From positions 1-34,474 of the forward strand of contig DASUFI010000228.1 of assembly GCA_036274635.1 (NCBI GenBank): DNA of 34,474 bases, given 5' to 3'. The position numbers and the translations under genes are program-made. The DNA is from DASUFI01 sp036274635 (GTDB lineage: Bacteria > Planctomycetota > B15-G4). Numbering within the stretch: the stretch's first letter is position 1; each line of letters starts with the position of its first letter. The notes under the pieces are model-generated. The model was given only the letters and a program-made list of their open reading frames with translations. It was not told where the DNA came from and made no database searches. Shown piece after piece: positions 26,615-34,474 of this stretch.

Positions 26615-26650
26615 CGAGTTCAGTATCTCCGCAGAGCCTCCGGCTGTCAA
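26603..26650 (-). promoter_or_regulatory. Leaderless promoter with overlapping operator of the arsR operon
   Basis: Minus strand: TTGACA (26650-26645), 17 nt, GATACT (26627-26622), 7 nt, ATG (26614). The operator is a perfect inverted repeat, ATACTGAAC (26603-26611), CATCGA, GTTCAGTAT (26618-26626). One arm contains most of the -10 box and the spacer holds the start codon. Binding of the ArsR dimer would cover the -10 and start site, so autorepression is a strong inference. Confidence 0.85.
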
Positions 26651-26772
26651 GCGCGGCTCGCGGCCCGAGCTGCGCCGGTGGCGTGGCGCGCGGGTGACGG
26701 CGCGGGCCGGCGGCCCCCCCGCCCGCGCGGCGGTGCCACCTGGAAGGCGCCGCGCGGTTCCTGCTCGGCATC

Positions 26773-27594
26773 ATGGGACAGGCAACGTGGCTCGGTCGCC
26801 TCGCACGGCTCGCCGGCCTGCTGGCTGCCGCCTGCGGATCGGCAGCGGCGCCGGAGACGGGCATGGCGCCAGCCTCCGCCATGCCGATGGCGCGCACTCG
26901 ACACGTGGCCGCGGCGTCCGCCGAGCCGGCACCTTCCACCGCAGCCGCTTCCGCGCACGTCACGCCGCCCGAGCCCATCCGCCTCCATGGCCACAACTTC
27001 GCGAAGCTGCCCGCCAAGGTGCCCGGCGTGCCGCGTGTCCTCTTCATCGGCGACAGCATCGCGGCGGGCTTCGGGCTGCCACCCGATGCGCCGCCCTACC
27101 CGAGCATCCTCGCCCAGCGCCTCGCCGCGGAGGACGGGATCGCCATCGAGGTCCTGAACGGCGGCGTGTTCGGCTTCTCCACCTCGGGCGGGCTCGTCCT
27201 GAAGGACCTCGGCAGCCTGCGGCCCGACGTGGTCGTCATCGAGCTCGGGGGCAACGACTTCCTCCAGGGTCAGGACCTCGAGCGCACGCGGCAGAACCTG
27301 CGCGACATGGTCGCGTCCGCTCGCGGGATGGGCGCGCGCGTGCTGCTGGTCGGCGTGCGCCTGCCGGACTTCCTGCTGCGCACGGACCGCGGGAGCGACT
27401 TCGACCGCCTGTATCCCGCGCTGGCCGCCGAGCTGGACGTGCCGCTGGTGCCGGACATGTTCGAGGACGCCCTCGGCAACCCGCGCTTCATGCAGTCGGA
27501 CGACATCCACCCCACGGCCGAGGGACAGGAGGTCGTGGCCGAGAACGTGCTGCCGCAGCTGCGCTCGGTGGTCCTGCAGGCGCTGGGACGCTGA
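26773..27594 (+). CDS. Exported SGNH arylesterase/TesA-like hydrolase
   Basis: A 273-residue protein with a hydrophobic N terminus and a possible but imperfect lipobox ('GLLAAAC', Cys21), then a low-complexity Ala/Pro linker (about 22-70) and a TesA-type SGNH domain. Blocks: 'VLFIGDSIAAGFGLPPD' (Ser95), 'VLNGGVFGFSTSGGL' (Gly), 'VVVIELGGNDFLQG' (Asn) and 'SDDIHPTAEGQEVVAENV' (Asp243, His246). All four catalytic/oxyanion positions are present, so an active esterase, thioesterase or lysophospholipase is expected; substrate unknown. It is divergent from arsR. Alternative in-frame Met codons downstream would remove the export signal. Confidence 0.87.
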   Translation: MGQATWLGRLARLAGLLAAACGSAAAPETGMAPASAMPMARTRHVAAASAEPAPSTAAASAHVTPPEPIRLHGHNFAKLPAKVPGVPRVLFIGDSIAAGFGLPPDAPPYPSILAQRLAAEDGIAIEVLNGGVFGFSTSGGLVLKDLGSLRPDVVVIELGGNDFLQGQDLERTRQNLRDMVASARGMGARVLLVGVRLPDFLLRTDRGSDFDRLYPALAAELDVPLVPDMFEDALGNPRFMQSDDIHPTAEGQEVVAENVLPQLRSVVLQALGR

Positions 27595-27706
27595 GGCCGT
27601 CATGGTGTGGCCCACGTCCCTGGCATGGCATCACGGCCGTCTCGGGTTGGCCCGCCGCATGCTTGTCTCTGACGTCCAACTCACTCCAACCCATCGAGGA
27701 AGCACC

Positions 27707-28084
27707 ATGCTCCGCGCGATTTCCCTGGCCCTGGCGCTCACGCTTCTGGGTGGCTGCACCGTCGTCGACCTCGGTGTCGCGCGTGGCGTCGACCCGACCG
27801 AATGGACCTGGGGCGGCGCCGGCGGTTACGCCGATTGCGCCTGGCCGGCCAACGACATGCTGCTCACCGCCGACGTGCTGGGCGGCGCGCACAGCGGCGC
27901 GCTCGTGAGCGTCGACGTGTGGCGGCTGTTGCACCTCGAGCTCGGCCTGTTCGGCTTGGGCGTCGGCGTCGGCCCGTTGCAGATCGGCGGCGGCGTCGGC
28001 TGGTACACGCCCAAGGCACCGGCCAGCCTGCACGGCTCCAACCCCTTCGTGTGGAACGACCACAAGATGGAGCACGAAAAGTAG
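27707..28084 (+). CDS. Small glycine-rich lipoprotein
   Basis: A 125-residue predicted lipoprotein. 'MLRAISLALALTLLGGC' is a classic signal with lipobox LGGC (Cys17). The mature part has no family I recognise: 'GYADCAWPANDMLLTADVLGG', a hydrophobic 'LLHLELGLFGLGVGVGPLQIGGGVGWY' stretch that could be a beta-hairpin or membrane-associated segment, and a charged end 'WNDHKMEHEK'. The ATG at 27707 follows CGAGGAAG, a good Shine-Dalgarno sequence, so the longer frame from 27602 is rejected. Outer-membrane or periplasmic location is inferred from the lipobox. Confidence 0.75.
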   Translation: MLRAISLALALTLLGGCTVVDLGVARGVDPTEWTWGGAGGYADCAWPANDMLLTADVLGGAHSGALVSVDVWRLLHLELGLFGLGVGVGPLQIGGGVGWYTPKAPASLHGSNPFVWNDHKMEHEK

Positions 28085-28135
28085 ACGGGCGGGTGCACAC
28101 GGCAGAATCGAGAACGTGACGGGGCCGGCCGCCAA

Positions 28136-28181
28136 CCCCGCAGCGCGCCGTCGCCTTGCCCATGACGGGTGCGCTGCGGGG
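28136..28181. terminator. Hairpin downstream of the small lipoprotein gene
   Basis: CCCCGCAGCGC (28136-28146) and GCGCTGCGGGG (28171-28181) form a perfect 11-bp stem with a 24-nt loop, 51 nt after the stop at 28084. No T-tract; terminator function is inferred. The rest of 28085-28268 shows nothing gene-like. Confidence 0.45.
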
Positions 28182-28268
28182 GGCCCGCCCAGGATCTTGC
28201 GCCCCGCGCGGTGCGTGCAGCCGACGCGTCTCGCCTTATCACGCCCGGCGCAGGCCGAGGAGGCTCCC

Positions 28269-28517
28269 TTCCCCACCGGCACCGTCCGCATCCATCGCGT
28301 GCTGCGCGCGCCGCCCGACCGCATCGCCCGGGCCTTCCTCGACCCGGACGCCATGGCCGGTGGCTGCCTCCGCACGGCGTCGCCGGTCGTGTGCACCAGC
28401 TCGACGCCAAGGTGGGCGGCAGCTAGCGGATGTCCTTCACGAACGTCAGCACCGGCCAGTCGCACAGCTTCGCTCGAGCTGCTGACGCGGCTCGTGGAGG
28501 CGGAGATCCCGGGCTAG
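28269..28517 (+). pseudogene. Decayed SRPBCC-family gene
   Basis: Pieces of one SRPBCC protein lie in different frames. Frame A (28272-) reads 'PTGTVRIHRVLRAPPDRIARAFLDPDAMA', the helix-grip start. After ATG-GCC-GG one base is missing; the next frame reads 'WLPPHGVAGRVHQLDAKVGGS', then TAG where Tyr is expected, then 'RMSFTNVSTGQSHSF'. An internal deletion of perhaps 50-60 codons follows, joining to 'LELLTRLVEAEIPG' and a stop at 28517. The original start codon also seems lost, since TTC-CCC precedes Thr although GAGGAGG is still present at 28258. One frameshift, one nonsense change and one deletion mean no functional product. Related in fold to the AHSA1 gene at 25801 but of a different subfamily. 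Confidence 0.8.
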
Positions 28518-28629
28518 CGCCACCTCGGGCGGGCTTGACGCCGCCGGCCGGGTTCGCATACGAAGAGGTCGCGTGGCCCGTCGAAGCAGGCCGCGGCCCG
28601 GCCGTTTCCGCACCGCACGAGGATCCGCC

Positions 28630-29226
28630 ATGCTCACGCGTCACATCACCCTGGCCGCTTCCACCCTGGCCCTGCTGCTCGTGACCGGCTGCGAGACCAC
28701 GTCGTCGACCAAGGCCTCGACGAAGCCGACGACCCCGCCCGCGCCGGTCGAGATCTCGAACGAGGTCACGGCCACCGCCGCGGTCACGGCCGTCGATGCA
28801 GCCACCCGCATCGTCACGCTGCGCCGCGAGGACGGCAGCATGTTCCAGGTCCTGTGCGGTCCCGAGGTGCGCAACTTCGACCAGATCGCCGCCGGCGACA
28901 CGCTGAAGGTCAAGTTCAAGGAGTCGATCCGCGCGTCGATGGCCGGGTCGGGCGGCCCCGACGCCGGCGCGGGCGTCATCGCCGCACGCGCGCCGCAAGG
29001 CGGCCAGCCGGGCGCGGCCGTCGGCGCCGGCGCGAGCGTGCGCGTGAAGCTCGAGTCCATCGACAAGGAGCGCGACATCGTGGTCTTCTCGCTGCCCTCG
29101 GGCGAGCTCATCTCGCACCGCATCGCCACGCCGGAAGGCAAGGTGTTCGTGAACGGGCTGCACATCGGCGACCGGGTGCAGCTCGACTACGCGCAGGCCG
29201 TGGCGATCACCGTCGACAAGGGCTGA
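28630..29226 (+). CDS. Lipoprotein with two OB/SH3-like beta modules, function unknown
   Basis: A 198-residue predicted lipoprotein: 'MLTRHITLAASTLALLLVTGC' with lipobox VTGC (Cys21), a Thr/Ser/Lys/Pro linker, then two similar beta-rich parts, 'TATAAVTAVDAATRIVTLRREDGSMFQVLCGPEVRNFDQIAAGDTLKVKF' and 'SVRVKLESIDKERDIVVFSLPSGELISHRI...HIGDRVQLDY'. The pattern 'V..VD...R.VTL...DG....V..G..V.NFDQI..GD.V.V' is common in small periplasmic lipoproteins, but no function is established. The ATG at 28630 has GAGGA upstream; the 19 codons before it in the open frame are Arg-rich and not a signal. It precedes the MlaA fusion by 92 nt on the same strand. Confidence 0.82.
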   Translation: MLTRHITLAASTLALLLVTGCETTSSTKASTKPTTPPAPVEISNEVTATAAVTAVDAATRIVTLRREDGSMFQVLCGPEVRNFDQIAAGDTLKVKFKESIRASMAGSGGPDAGAGVIAARAPQGGQPGAAVGAGASVRVKLESIDKERDIVVFSLPSGELISHRIATPEGKVFVNGLHIGDRVQLDYAQAVAITVDKG

Positions 29227-29318
29227 TCGTCGCGCGCGACGGCGGAGGGGTGGTGACGGCCGGAGGCGATCCGCTCCGCGGTGCGGGGCGCGCGGACGCC
29301 AGCCCCGGCGTGCGCGGC

Positions 29319-31525
29319 ATGCTGCGCTCCGCCGTGCTGGCGAGCGTGCTGGCGCTGCTCGGCTGCACCACCTCGATCGAGACGCAGCGCCGCGACTGGT
29401 CGCAGTACACCGGCCCCGGCGCGGAGTACTTCCACAGGGAGGAAGTGCCCTTCGTCCCGCTGCTGGCGGACCCGCTCGAGCCCACCAACCGCGGCACGCA
29501 CTCGTTCAACGACTGGACCTGGCGCTACGTGGTCGAGCCCATCGGCAAGGGCTGGCGCTTCATCTTCCCGGAGCCCGTGCGCAAGCACATGCGCATGTTC
29601 GGCACGAACCTCGCCTTCCCCGTGCGCGGCGTGAACAGCCTGGTTCAGGGCGAGTTCAGCGTGGCCGGCACGGAGCTGCTGCGCTTCCTGATCAACACCA
29701 CCGTCGGCCTGCTGGGCTTCTTCGATCCCGCCGACTCGTGGGGCATCGAGGCGCCGCCGCCCGAGGACACGGGGCTGTCGCTCAAGGCCGCCGGCTGGGA
29801 CGACCCGAACTACCTCGTGCTGCCCGTCGCGGGGCCGAGCGACACCCGCGACGCCGTGGGCTCCGTGCCCGACATCCTGCTGAACATCGGCTTCTGGATC
29901 CCCTTCCCGGTCCTCACCATCCTGGCCGTGAACCGCGCCAGCGACCTGACGCCCAAGTACGTGCGCTTCGCGGAGACCACCGACGAGACCTACCAGCTCC
30001 TGCACATGCTCTACAGCGTGCAGCGCGCGGCGGAGCAGCTGCGCTTCGTGGCCACGCCGGCGCCGGAGACCGCCGCGATCGAGACGCTGCAGGCGGTCTT
30101 CTTCAAGCCCACCGACCCCGGCTTCGTGGGACAGGGCGAGACGTCGTCCGTGACCATCCCGTCGACGGGACGCGACCTGCCCTACACGCTGTGGCTGCAG
30201 GCGGAGCCGGCGCCCATCGTCTTCATCGTGCCCGGCACGGGCAGCCACCGCCTCTCGAACCACGCCACCGCCTCGGCCGAGTGGGCCTGGCAGGCCGGCT
30301 GCTCGGCCGTGACCCTCAGCAACACGATGAACTTCGAGTTCTTCCGCAACGCCAGCTCGGTCGACCTGCCCGGCTACGAGCCGGTGGACGCGCACGACGT
30401 GCACGTGGCCCTCGACCTGATCGCGCGCGACATCGAGGCGAAGCATCCGGGCCAGATGCGGAAGAAGGGCCTGCTCGGCCTGTCGCTGGGCGCCATGCAC
30501 ACGCTGTTCATCGCGGCCGCCGAGTCGGACCCGGGCAACACGCTGGTGCGCTTCGACGGCTACTACGCGGGCGCCTCGCCGGTGAGCCTCGAGCGCGCCA
30601 TCCGGACGATCGACGAGTTCTACGAGGCGCCGATGGCGCTGCCGCCGGCGGAGCGCGAGCAGACGATGCTCGCCACCCTGAACACGGCCCTCAAGCTGGG
30701 CGAGTCGGGCGACCTCGCGCCGGGCGAGCCGCTGCCCATCGGCCAGAAGATGGCGGAGTACCTCATCGGCCTCAGCTTCCGCATCACGCTCATGGACATC
30801 CTGTGGGACACGCAGTCGCGCCACGACATGGGCGTGCTGCTCACGCCGCTCGTCGACGACGAGCGCGGTCCCGCCTACGCCGAGATGGCCGACTACTCCT
30901 TCATGGAGTACTTCTACGCCTTCCTGCTGCCGTACTACGCGCAGCGCGACCCGGCCCTCACCGACCGCGCGATGTTCGAGGCCTGCAGCCTGCACTCCAT
31001 CGAGGCGCCGCTGCGCGCCAACACCCGGATCCACGTCTTCACCAACCGCGAGGACTGGCTGCAGAGCGACGAGGACCGCGCCTGGCAGGAGTCGGTCTTC
31101 GGCGACCGCATCCGGATCTGGCCCTCGGGCGGCCACATGGGCAACACCGTCACGCCCGAGGCGCGCGAGGTCATCGTGCAGGAGTTGAGCGCGCTGAAGG
31201 AGCCGCAGCCCCAGGAGGCCTCACCTCGCCATGATGCGCTTCTGGTTCCGCAGGATCGTCCGCTGGTTGCCGAGGGTCTTGACCTGGTTGCGCAGGATCG
31301 CGTCCTGGCCGCGCACGATGGCGGACTGGTTCCGCAGACGCTGGCCATGGAGGGACTCCTGTCTGGTGCCCGGCAGCGGAGCCGCCGTGAGGTCGCGGCC
31401 GACTCCGTCGCGGCGTCGCCGCGGAATGGGCGTTTTTTCATGAGCCTCGCGGCGCCTCGTGCGCACGTGCCGCACGCCACGTCCGCATCCCTCGCTAGAA
31501 TGCCCCGGCTCGTGGCGGAGGCGCG

Positions 31526-31529
<4 letters not shown>
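29319..31529 (+). CDS. MlaA (VacJ)-domain lipoprotein fused to an alpha/beta hydrolase
   Basis: Up to 736 residues. Lipoprotein signal 'MLRSAVLASVLALLGC' (Cys16). Residues about 50-235 are an MlaA domain: 'DPLEPTNRGTHSFNDWTWRYVVEPIGKGWRFIFPEPVRK', 'FGTNLAFPVRGVNSLVQGEF', 'FLINTTVGLLGFFDPAD' and 'WGIEAPPPEDTG'. From about 290 on it is an alpha/beta hydrolase: 'PIVFIVPGTGSHRLSNHA', nucleophile elbow 'LLGLSLGAMHT' (Ser389) and a late 'SGGHMGNTV' (His606). MlaA removes misplaced phospholipids from the outer leaflet of the outer membrane; joining it to a lipase-like domain suggests extraction plus hydrolysis (inference). Homology ends near residue 630; the last 100 residues are antisense to the heptad-repeat ORF and may reflect loss of the original stop. 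The TGA overlaps the YchF-like ATG (ATGA). Confidence 0.85.
31221..31475 (-). CDS. Short LRNQxxI heptad-repeat protein
   Basis: Up to 84 residues in frame from a GTG at 31475, though the true start is uncertain. The C terminus is five uninterrupted heptads: LRNQSAI, VRGQDAI, LRNQVKT, LGNQRTI, LRNQKRI, then MAR. The L...I spacing with a central N-Q fits a short amphipathic helix or coiled coil. The N-terminal 40 residues are Arg-rich and not conserved in appearance. I recall small planctomycete proteins with repeated 'ILxNQ' heptads but cannot name a family. It lies opposite the last 100 codons of the MlaA fusion, whose reading there is low-complexity, which favours the minus strand as coding. 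Confidence 0.45.
   Translation of the reverse strand: MRHVRTRRREAHEKTPIPRRRRDGVGRDLTAAPLPGTRQESLHGQRLRNQSAIVRGQDAILRNQVKTLGNQRTILRNQKRIMAR
31496..31521 (+). promoter_or_regulatory. Promoter and ribosome binding site of the YchF-like gene
   Basis: TAGAAT (31496-31501) is a good -10 hexamer of the local TAGAnT type; GGCGGAGG (near 31515-31521) is a Shine-Dalgarno sequence close to the ATG at 31526. This promoter would serve the GTPase gene independently of the MlaA fusion. Confidence 0.5.
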
Positions 31530-32545
<1,016 letters not shown>

Positions 32546-32625
32546 GCGAGGCGGGCGCGGCGCGGGGCGGGCAACGCCGCTGGCACACGCAACCCGCGTG
32601 CCGGCATCGTGTTCATGCCCTCCTC

Positions 32626-33843
32626 ATGCGGCGCACACCCCTCCTCCTCGTCGTCGCGGCCCTGCTCGGTGCGGCATGCCTTGGTCGCGAACCGCTGCTC
32701 GTGCCGCACGGCCACGCGGCGGACGACAGGAGCAACGCCGCGGCGCCCGCCCAGCCCGGCGCGGCCGGCACGCTCCATGGCGCCAAGTTCGAGCCGCCGC
32801 GTGGACGCATCCTGCACGGCATGGGCCAGTTCGACGAGGGCAACGCGGGCTACCTCTCGCTGCTCGACCCGGGCATCCAGCCCGCCAGCAAGCTCGACTT
32901 CCTGCCCATCGGGGACTGGCCGCGGAGCTGGGACAACCGCCTGCAGGTCTTCCGCGCCTCCATGAAGAAGCTCGAAGAGAACGGGCGCATCCCGCACATC
33001 GACATCGCCCTGTACGGCCTCGATCCGAACACGCGCAAGCAGGTCAGCGTGGACCTCGAGGTCGCCGACACCACGCGCTACGACCAGCACATCCTCGAGC
33101 TGGCGCAGGTGATCGCCTCGCACAAGGGGCCCGTGTTCCTCCGCATCGGAGGCGAGTTCTCGGGCGCCTGGATGGATTATCACCCCTACGACTACCCGCG
33201 CGCCTACCGCAAGGTCGTGGACATCTTCCGCGGGGCAGGCGCCGACAACGTGGCCTTCGTGTGGTGCTACGAGCCGTCGGCGCCGGACGACTTCGACGTG
33301 CACGACGCGCGCGGCTGGAAGTGGTTCCCCGGCGACGACGTCATCGACTGGTACGGCATCGACCTCTTCGCGCCGGACCAGTTCGCCCGGCGCGCGTCGG
33401 GGCGGGGCTCGGACGACAAGCTGGCGCGCAGCGAGAAGTTCCTGAAGATGGCGCGTGACCACAAGAAGCCGGTCATGATCGGCGAGTGCTCGCCGTCGCA
33501 GGAGGACATCACGGACGACCCCGAGGACGGCCGCCGCGACTGGCAGTCCTGGTTCCAGCCCTTCCTGAAGTTCCTCGACGACCATCCCGAAGTCGAGGCC
33601 TTCTATTTCATCAACTACGACTGGCGCAAGAGCAGGAGCCTCGACACGAACGGCTGGCAGGATGCCGAGATCCAGAAGAACCCGTACATCGGTCCGATGT
33701 GGGTGAAGGAGATGCAGAAGCCGCGCTACCTCCACCTCGACGACGTGAAGCTGCTCGACGGCTACGCCGCCGCGTGCGCCAACCGTCCGGAGTACGCCGG
33801 CCCGGGACCGGCCGAGCCGAGCTCGGCGCCGCCGGGTCGCTAG
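32626..33843 (+). CDS. Exported GH26-like glycoside hydrolase
   Basis: A 405-residue protein with an N-terminal signal ('RRTPLLLVVAALLGAAC', possibly a lipoprotein). The mature domain looks like a (beta/alpha)8 clan GH-A glycosidase of the GH26 (beta-mannanase) type: 'GMGQFDEGNAGYLSLLDPGIQPA' at the start, 'PVFLRIGGEFSGAWMDYHPYDYPRAYRKVVDIFRGAGADNVAFVWCYEP' containing the acid/base Glu177, 'IDWYGIDLFAPDQF', and 'KKPVMIGECSPSQ' with nucleophile Glu287, then 'VEAFYFINYDWR'. Both catalytic glutamates are in expected contexts; substrate (mannan, xylan or other beta-glucan) cannot be decided. The start is taken at the first Met before the signal; 81 nt separate it from the YchF-like gene. Confidence 0.8.
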   Translation: MRRTPLLLVVAALLGAACLGREPLLVPHGHAADDRSNAAAPAQPGAAGTLHGAKFEPPRGRILHGMGQFDEGNAGYLSLLDPGIQPASKLDFLPIGDWPRSWDNRLQVFRASMKKLEENGRIPHIDIALYGLDPNTRKQVSVDLEVADTTRYDQHILELAQVIASHKGPVFLRIGGEFSGAWMDYHPYDYPRAYRKVVDIFRGAGADNVAFVWCYEPSAPDDFDVHDARGWKWFPGDDVIDWYGIDLFAPDQFARRASGRGSDDKLARSEKFLKMARDHKKPVMIGECSPSQEDITDDPEDGRRDWQSWFQPFLKFLDDHPEVEAFYFINYDWRKSRSLDTNGWQDAEIQKNPYIGPMWVKEMQKPRYLHLDDVKLLDGYAAACANRPEYAGPGPAEPSSAPPGR

Positions 33844-33866
33844 TCGCCCGCGAGTCGGCCCTCCGC

Positions 33867-34474
33867 ATGCGCCATCTCGCCGCCCTGCTGCTCCTGCTCA
33901 TGGGCTGCGGCGCGGCCGCGCCGCGGCCGGCCGACGCGCCCCCGGCGCCGGCGCCGCGCGCCGAGTGGCTGCGCATGTTCGCCCGCGGCGACGTGCCCGG
34001 CCGCAGCGGCCAGGTCTTCCTCGTCGCGCGCGAGGGCGACATCCTCACCACCTCCGACCCGCACCACCGCTACATGCACGGCTCGCCGTGGGACGACGAC
34101 GCCCGCCTGCCGCTCCTGCTGCACGGCGCGCCGTTCATCCGGCCCGGCCGCTACGCGGGCTCCGCCTGCCAGCAGGACATCGCGCCGACGCTGGCCGCGC
34201 TGCTGGGCGCGACGCTGCCCACCGCGACCGGCCACGTGCTGGACGAGGCGCTCGTGGCCGGCGCTGGCCGGCCGCGCGTGGCGGTCGTGCTCGTCGCCGA
34301 CGGGCTGCGGGCCGACGCCCTCGACCGCCACGCCGAGGTCGTGCCGACGCTCACGCGCCTGCGCGCCGAGGGCGCCTGGTTCCCCGACGCGCGCATCGAC
34401 GTGCTGCCCACGCTCACCGCCGTGGGACACGCGAACATCGGCACCGGCACCGAGCCGCGCTTCCACGGCATCAG
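33867..34474 (+). CDS. Alkaline-phosphatase-superfamily lipoprotein, 5' part, apparently permuted
   Basis: The frame is open to the end of the window (202 codons seen). Signal 'MRHLAALLLLLMGC' with lipobox LMGC (Cys14). Residues about 40-125 read 'GDVPGRSGQVFLVAREGDILTTSDPHHRYMHGSPWDDDARLPLLLHGAPFIRPGRY...QQDIAPTLAALLGATLP', which is what normally closes a PafA-type phosphatase or phosphodiesterase, where it supplies a zinc-binding His (HGSPW). Only afterwards comes 'VAVVLVADGLRADALDRH' (metal Asp) and 'PTLTAVGHANIGTGTEP' with the nucleophile Thr region, which normally opens the family. So the order is reversed, a permutation or a split duplicate. Secreted phosphatase or phosphodiesterase role inferred. 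The 3' end is missing. Confidence 0.8.
   Translation, partial: MRHLAALLLLLMGCGAAAPRPADAPPAPAPRAEWLRMFARGDVPGRSGQVFLVAREGDILTTSDPHHRYMHGSPWDDDARLPLLLHGAPFIRPGRYAGSACQQDIAPTLAALLGATLPTATGHVLDEALVAGAGRPRVAVVLVADGLRADALDRHAEVVPTLTRLRAEGAWFPDARIDVLPTLTAVGHANIGTGTEPRFHGI

Noticed and set aside
26615..26650. 12-residue N-terminal extension of ArsR
   Set aside because: It would be translated from DNA that forms the -35, -10 and operator.
31221..31443. A 70-codon plus-strand Trp/Arg-rich repeat frame (from 31231)
   Set aside because: It is the complement of the LRNQxxI heptads in another frame; the minus-strand heptads look more like a real protein.

Overview
The window is a very GC-rich stretch of bacterial chromosome with dense genes on both strands and no prophage, insertion sequence or CRISPR array. 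Several features point to a diderm lineage outside Proteobacteria and Firmicutes, most likely Planctomycetota or a neighbour: many lipoproteins and an MlaA domain (so an outer membrane), a tricorn-type protease, a YdjY-like domain, a DUF151 nuclease-like protein, and an mcsA-mcsB-clpC protein-arginine-phosphorylation cluster without ctsR. The taxon is inference; no rRNA is present.

Layout. 1-5553: end of an alpha/beta-hydrolase-like gene, a glutaryl-CoA-type dehydrogenase, an EI24/CysZ-like membrane protein with a zinc ribbon, a pirin, metG and a small conserved gene. 5572-12846: a secreted tricorn protease preceded by a YdjY/serine-beta-lactamase fusion on the minus strand, then a membrane-anchored SGNH hydrolase on the plus strand. 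12847-17922: clpC, mcsB and mcsA (minus strand), with related non-coding hairpin and tandem-repeat cassettes in both flanking gaps. 17923-20449: murD, a PEGA lipoprotein with a damaged start, two tRNA-Ser genes and a DUF151 gene. 20478-24166: a small orphan, an NAD(P)H-hydrate dehydratase, a cluster of hairpin repeats and a GtaA-like glutaminase-family protein. 24225-26650: two minus-strand operons, DUF2007 plus an unknown protein, and arsR plus AHSA1 plus DUF1579, the latter behind a very clear promoter/operator. 26773-34474: exported and lipid-anchored proteins (SGNH esterase, small lipoproteins, an MlaA/alpha-beta-hydrolase fusion, a GH26-like glycosidase, and a phosphatase with an apparently permuted domain order), a YchF-like GTPase and an SRPBCC pseudogene.

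The most unusual signals are: two unrelated families of intergenic hairpin repeats, one bracketing mcsA-mcsB-clpC in inverted orientation; recurrent TAGACT-like -10 boxes about 7 nt before the start codon, suggesting leaderless mRNAs; the MlaA-hydrolase fusion; the permuted phosphatase; and a five-heptad LRNQxxI peptide antisense to the end of the MlaA fusion.
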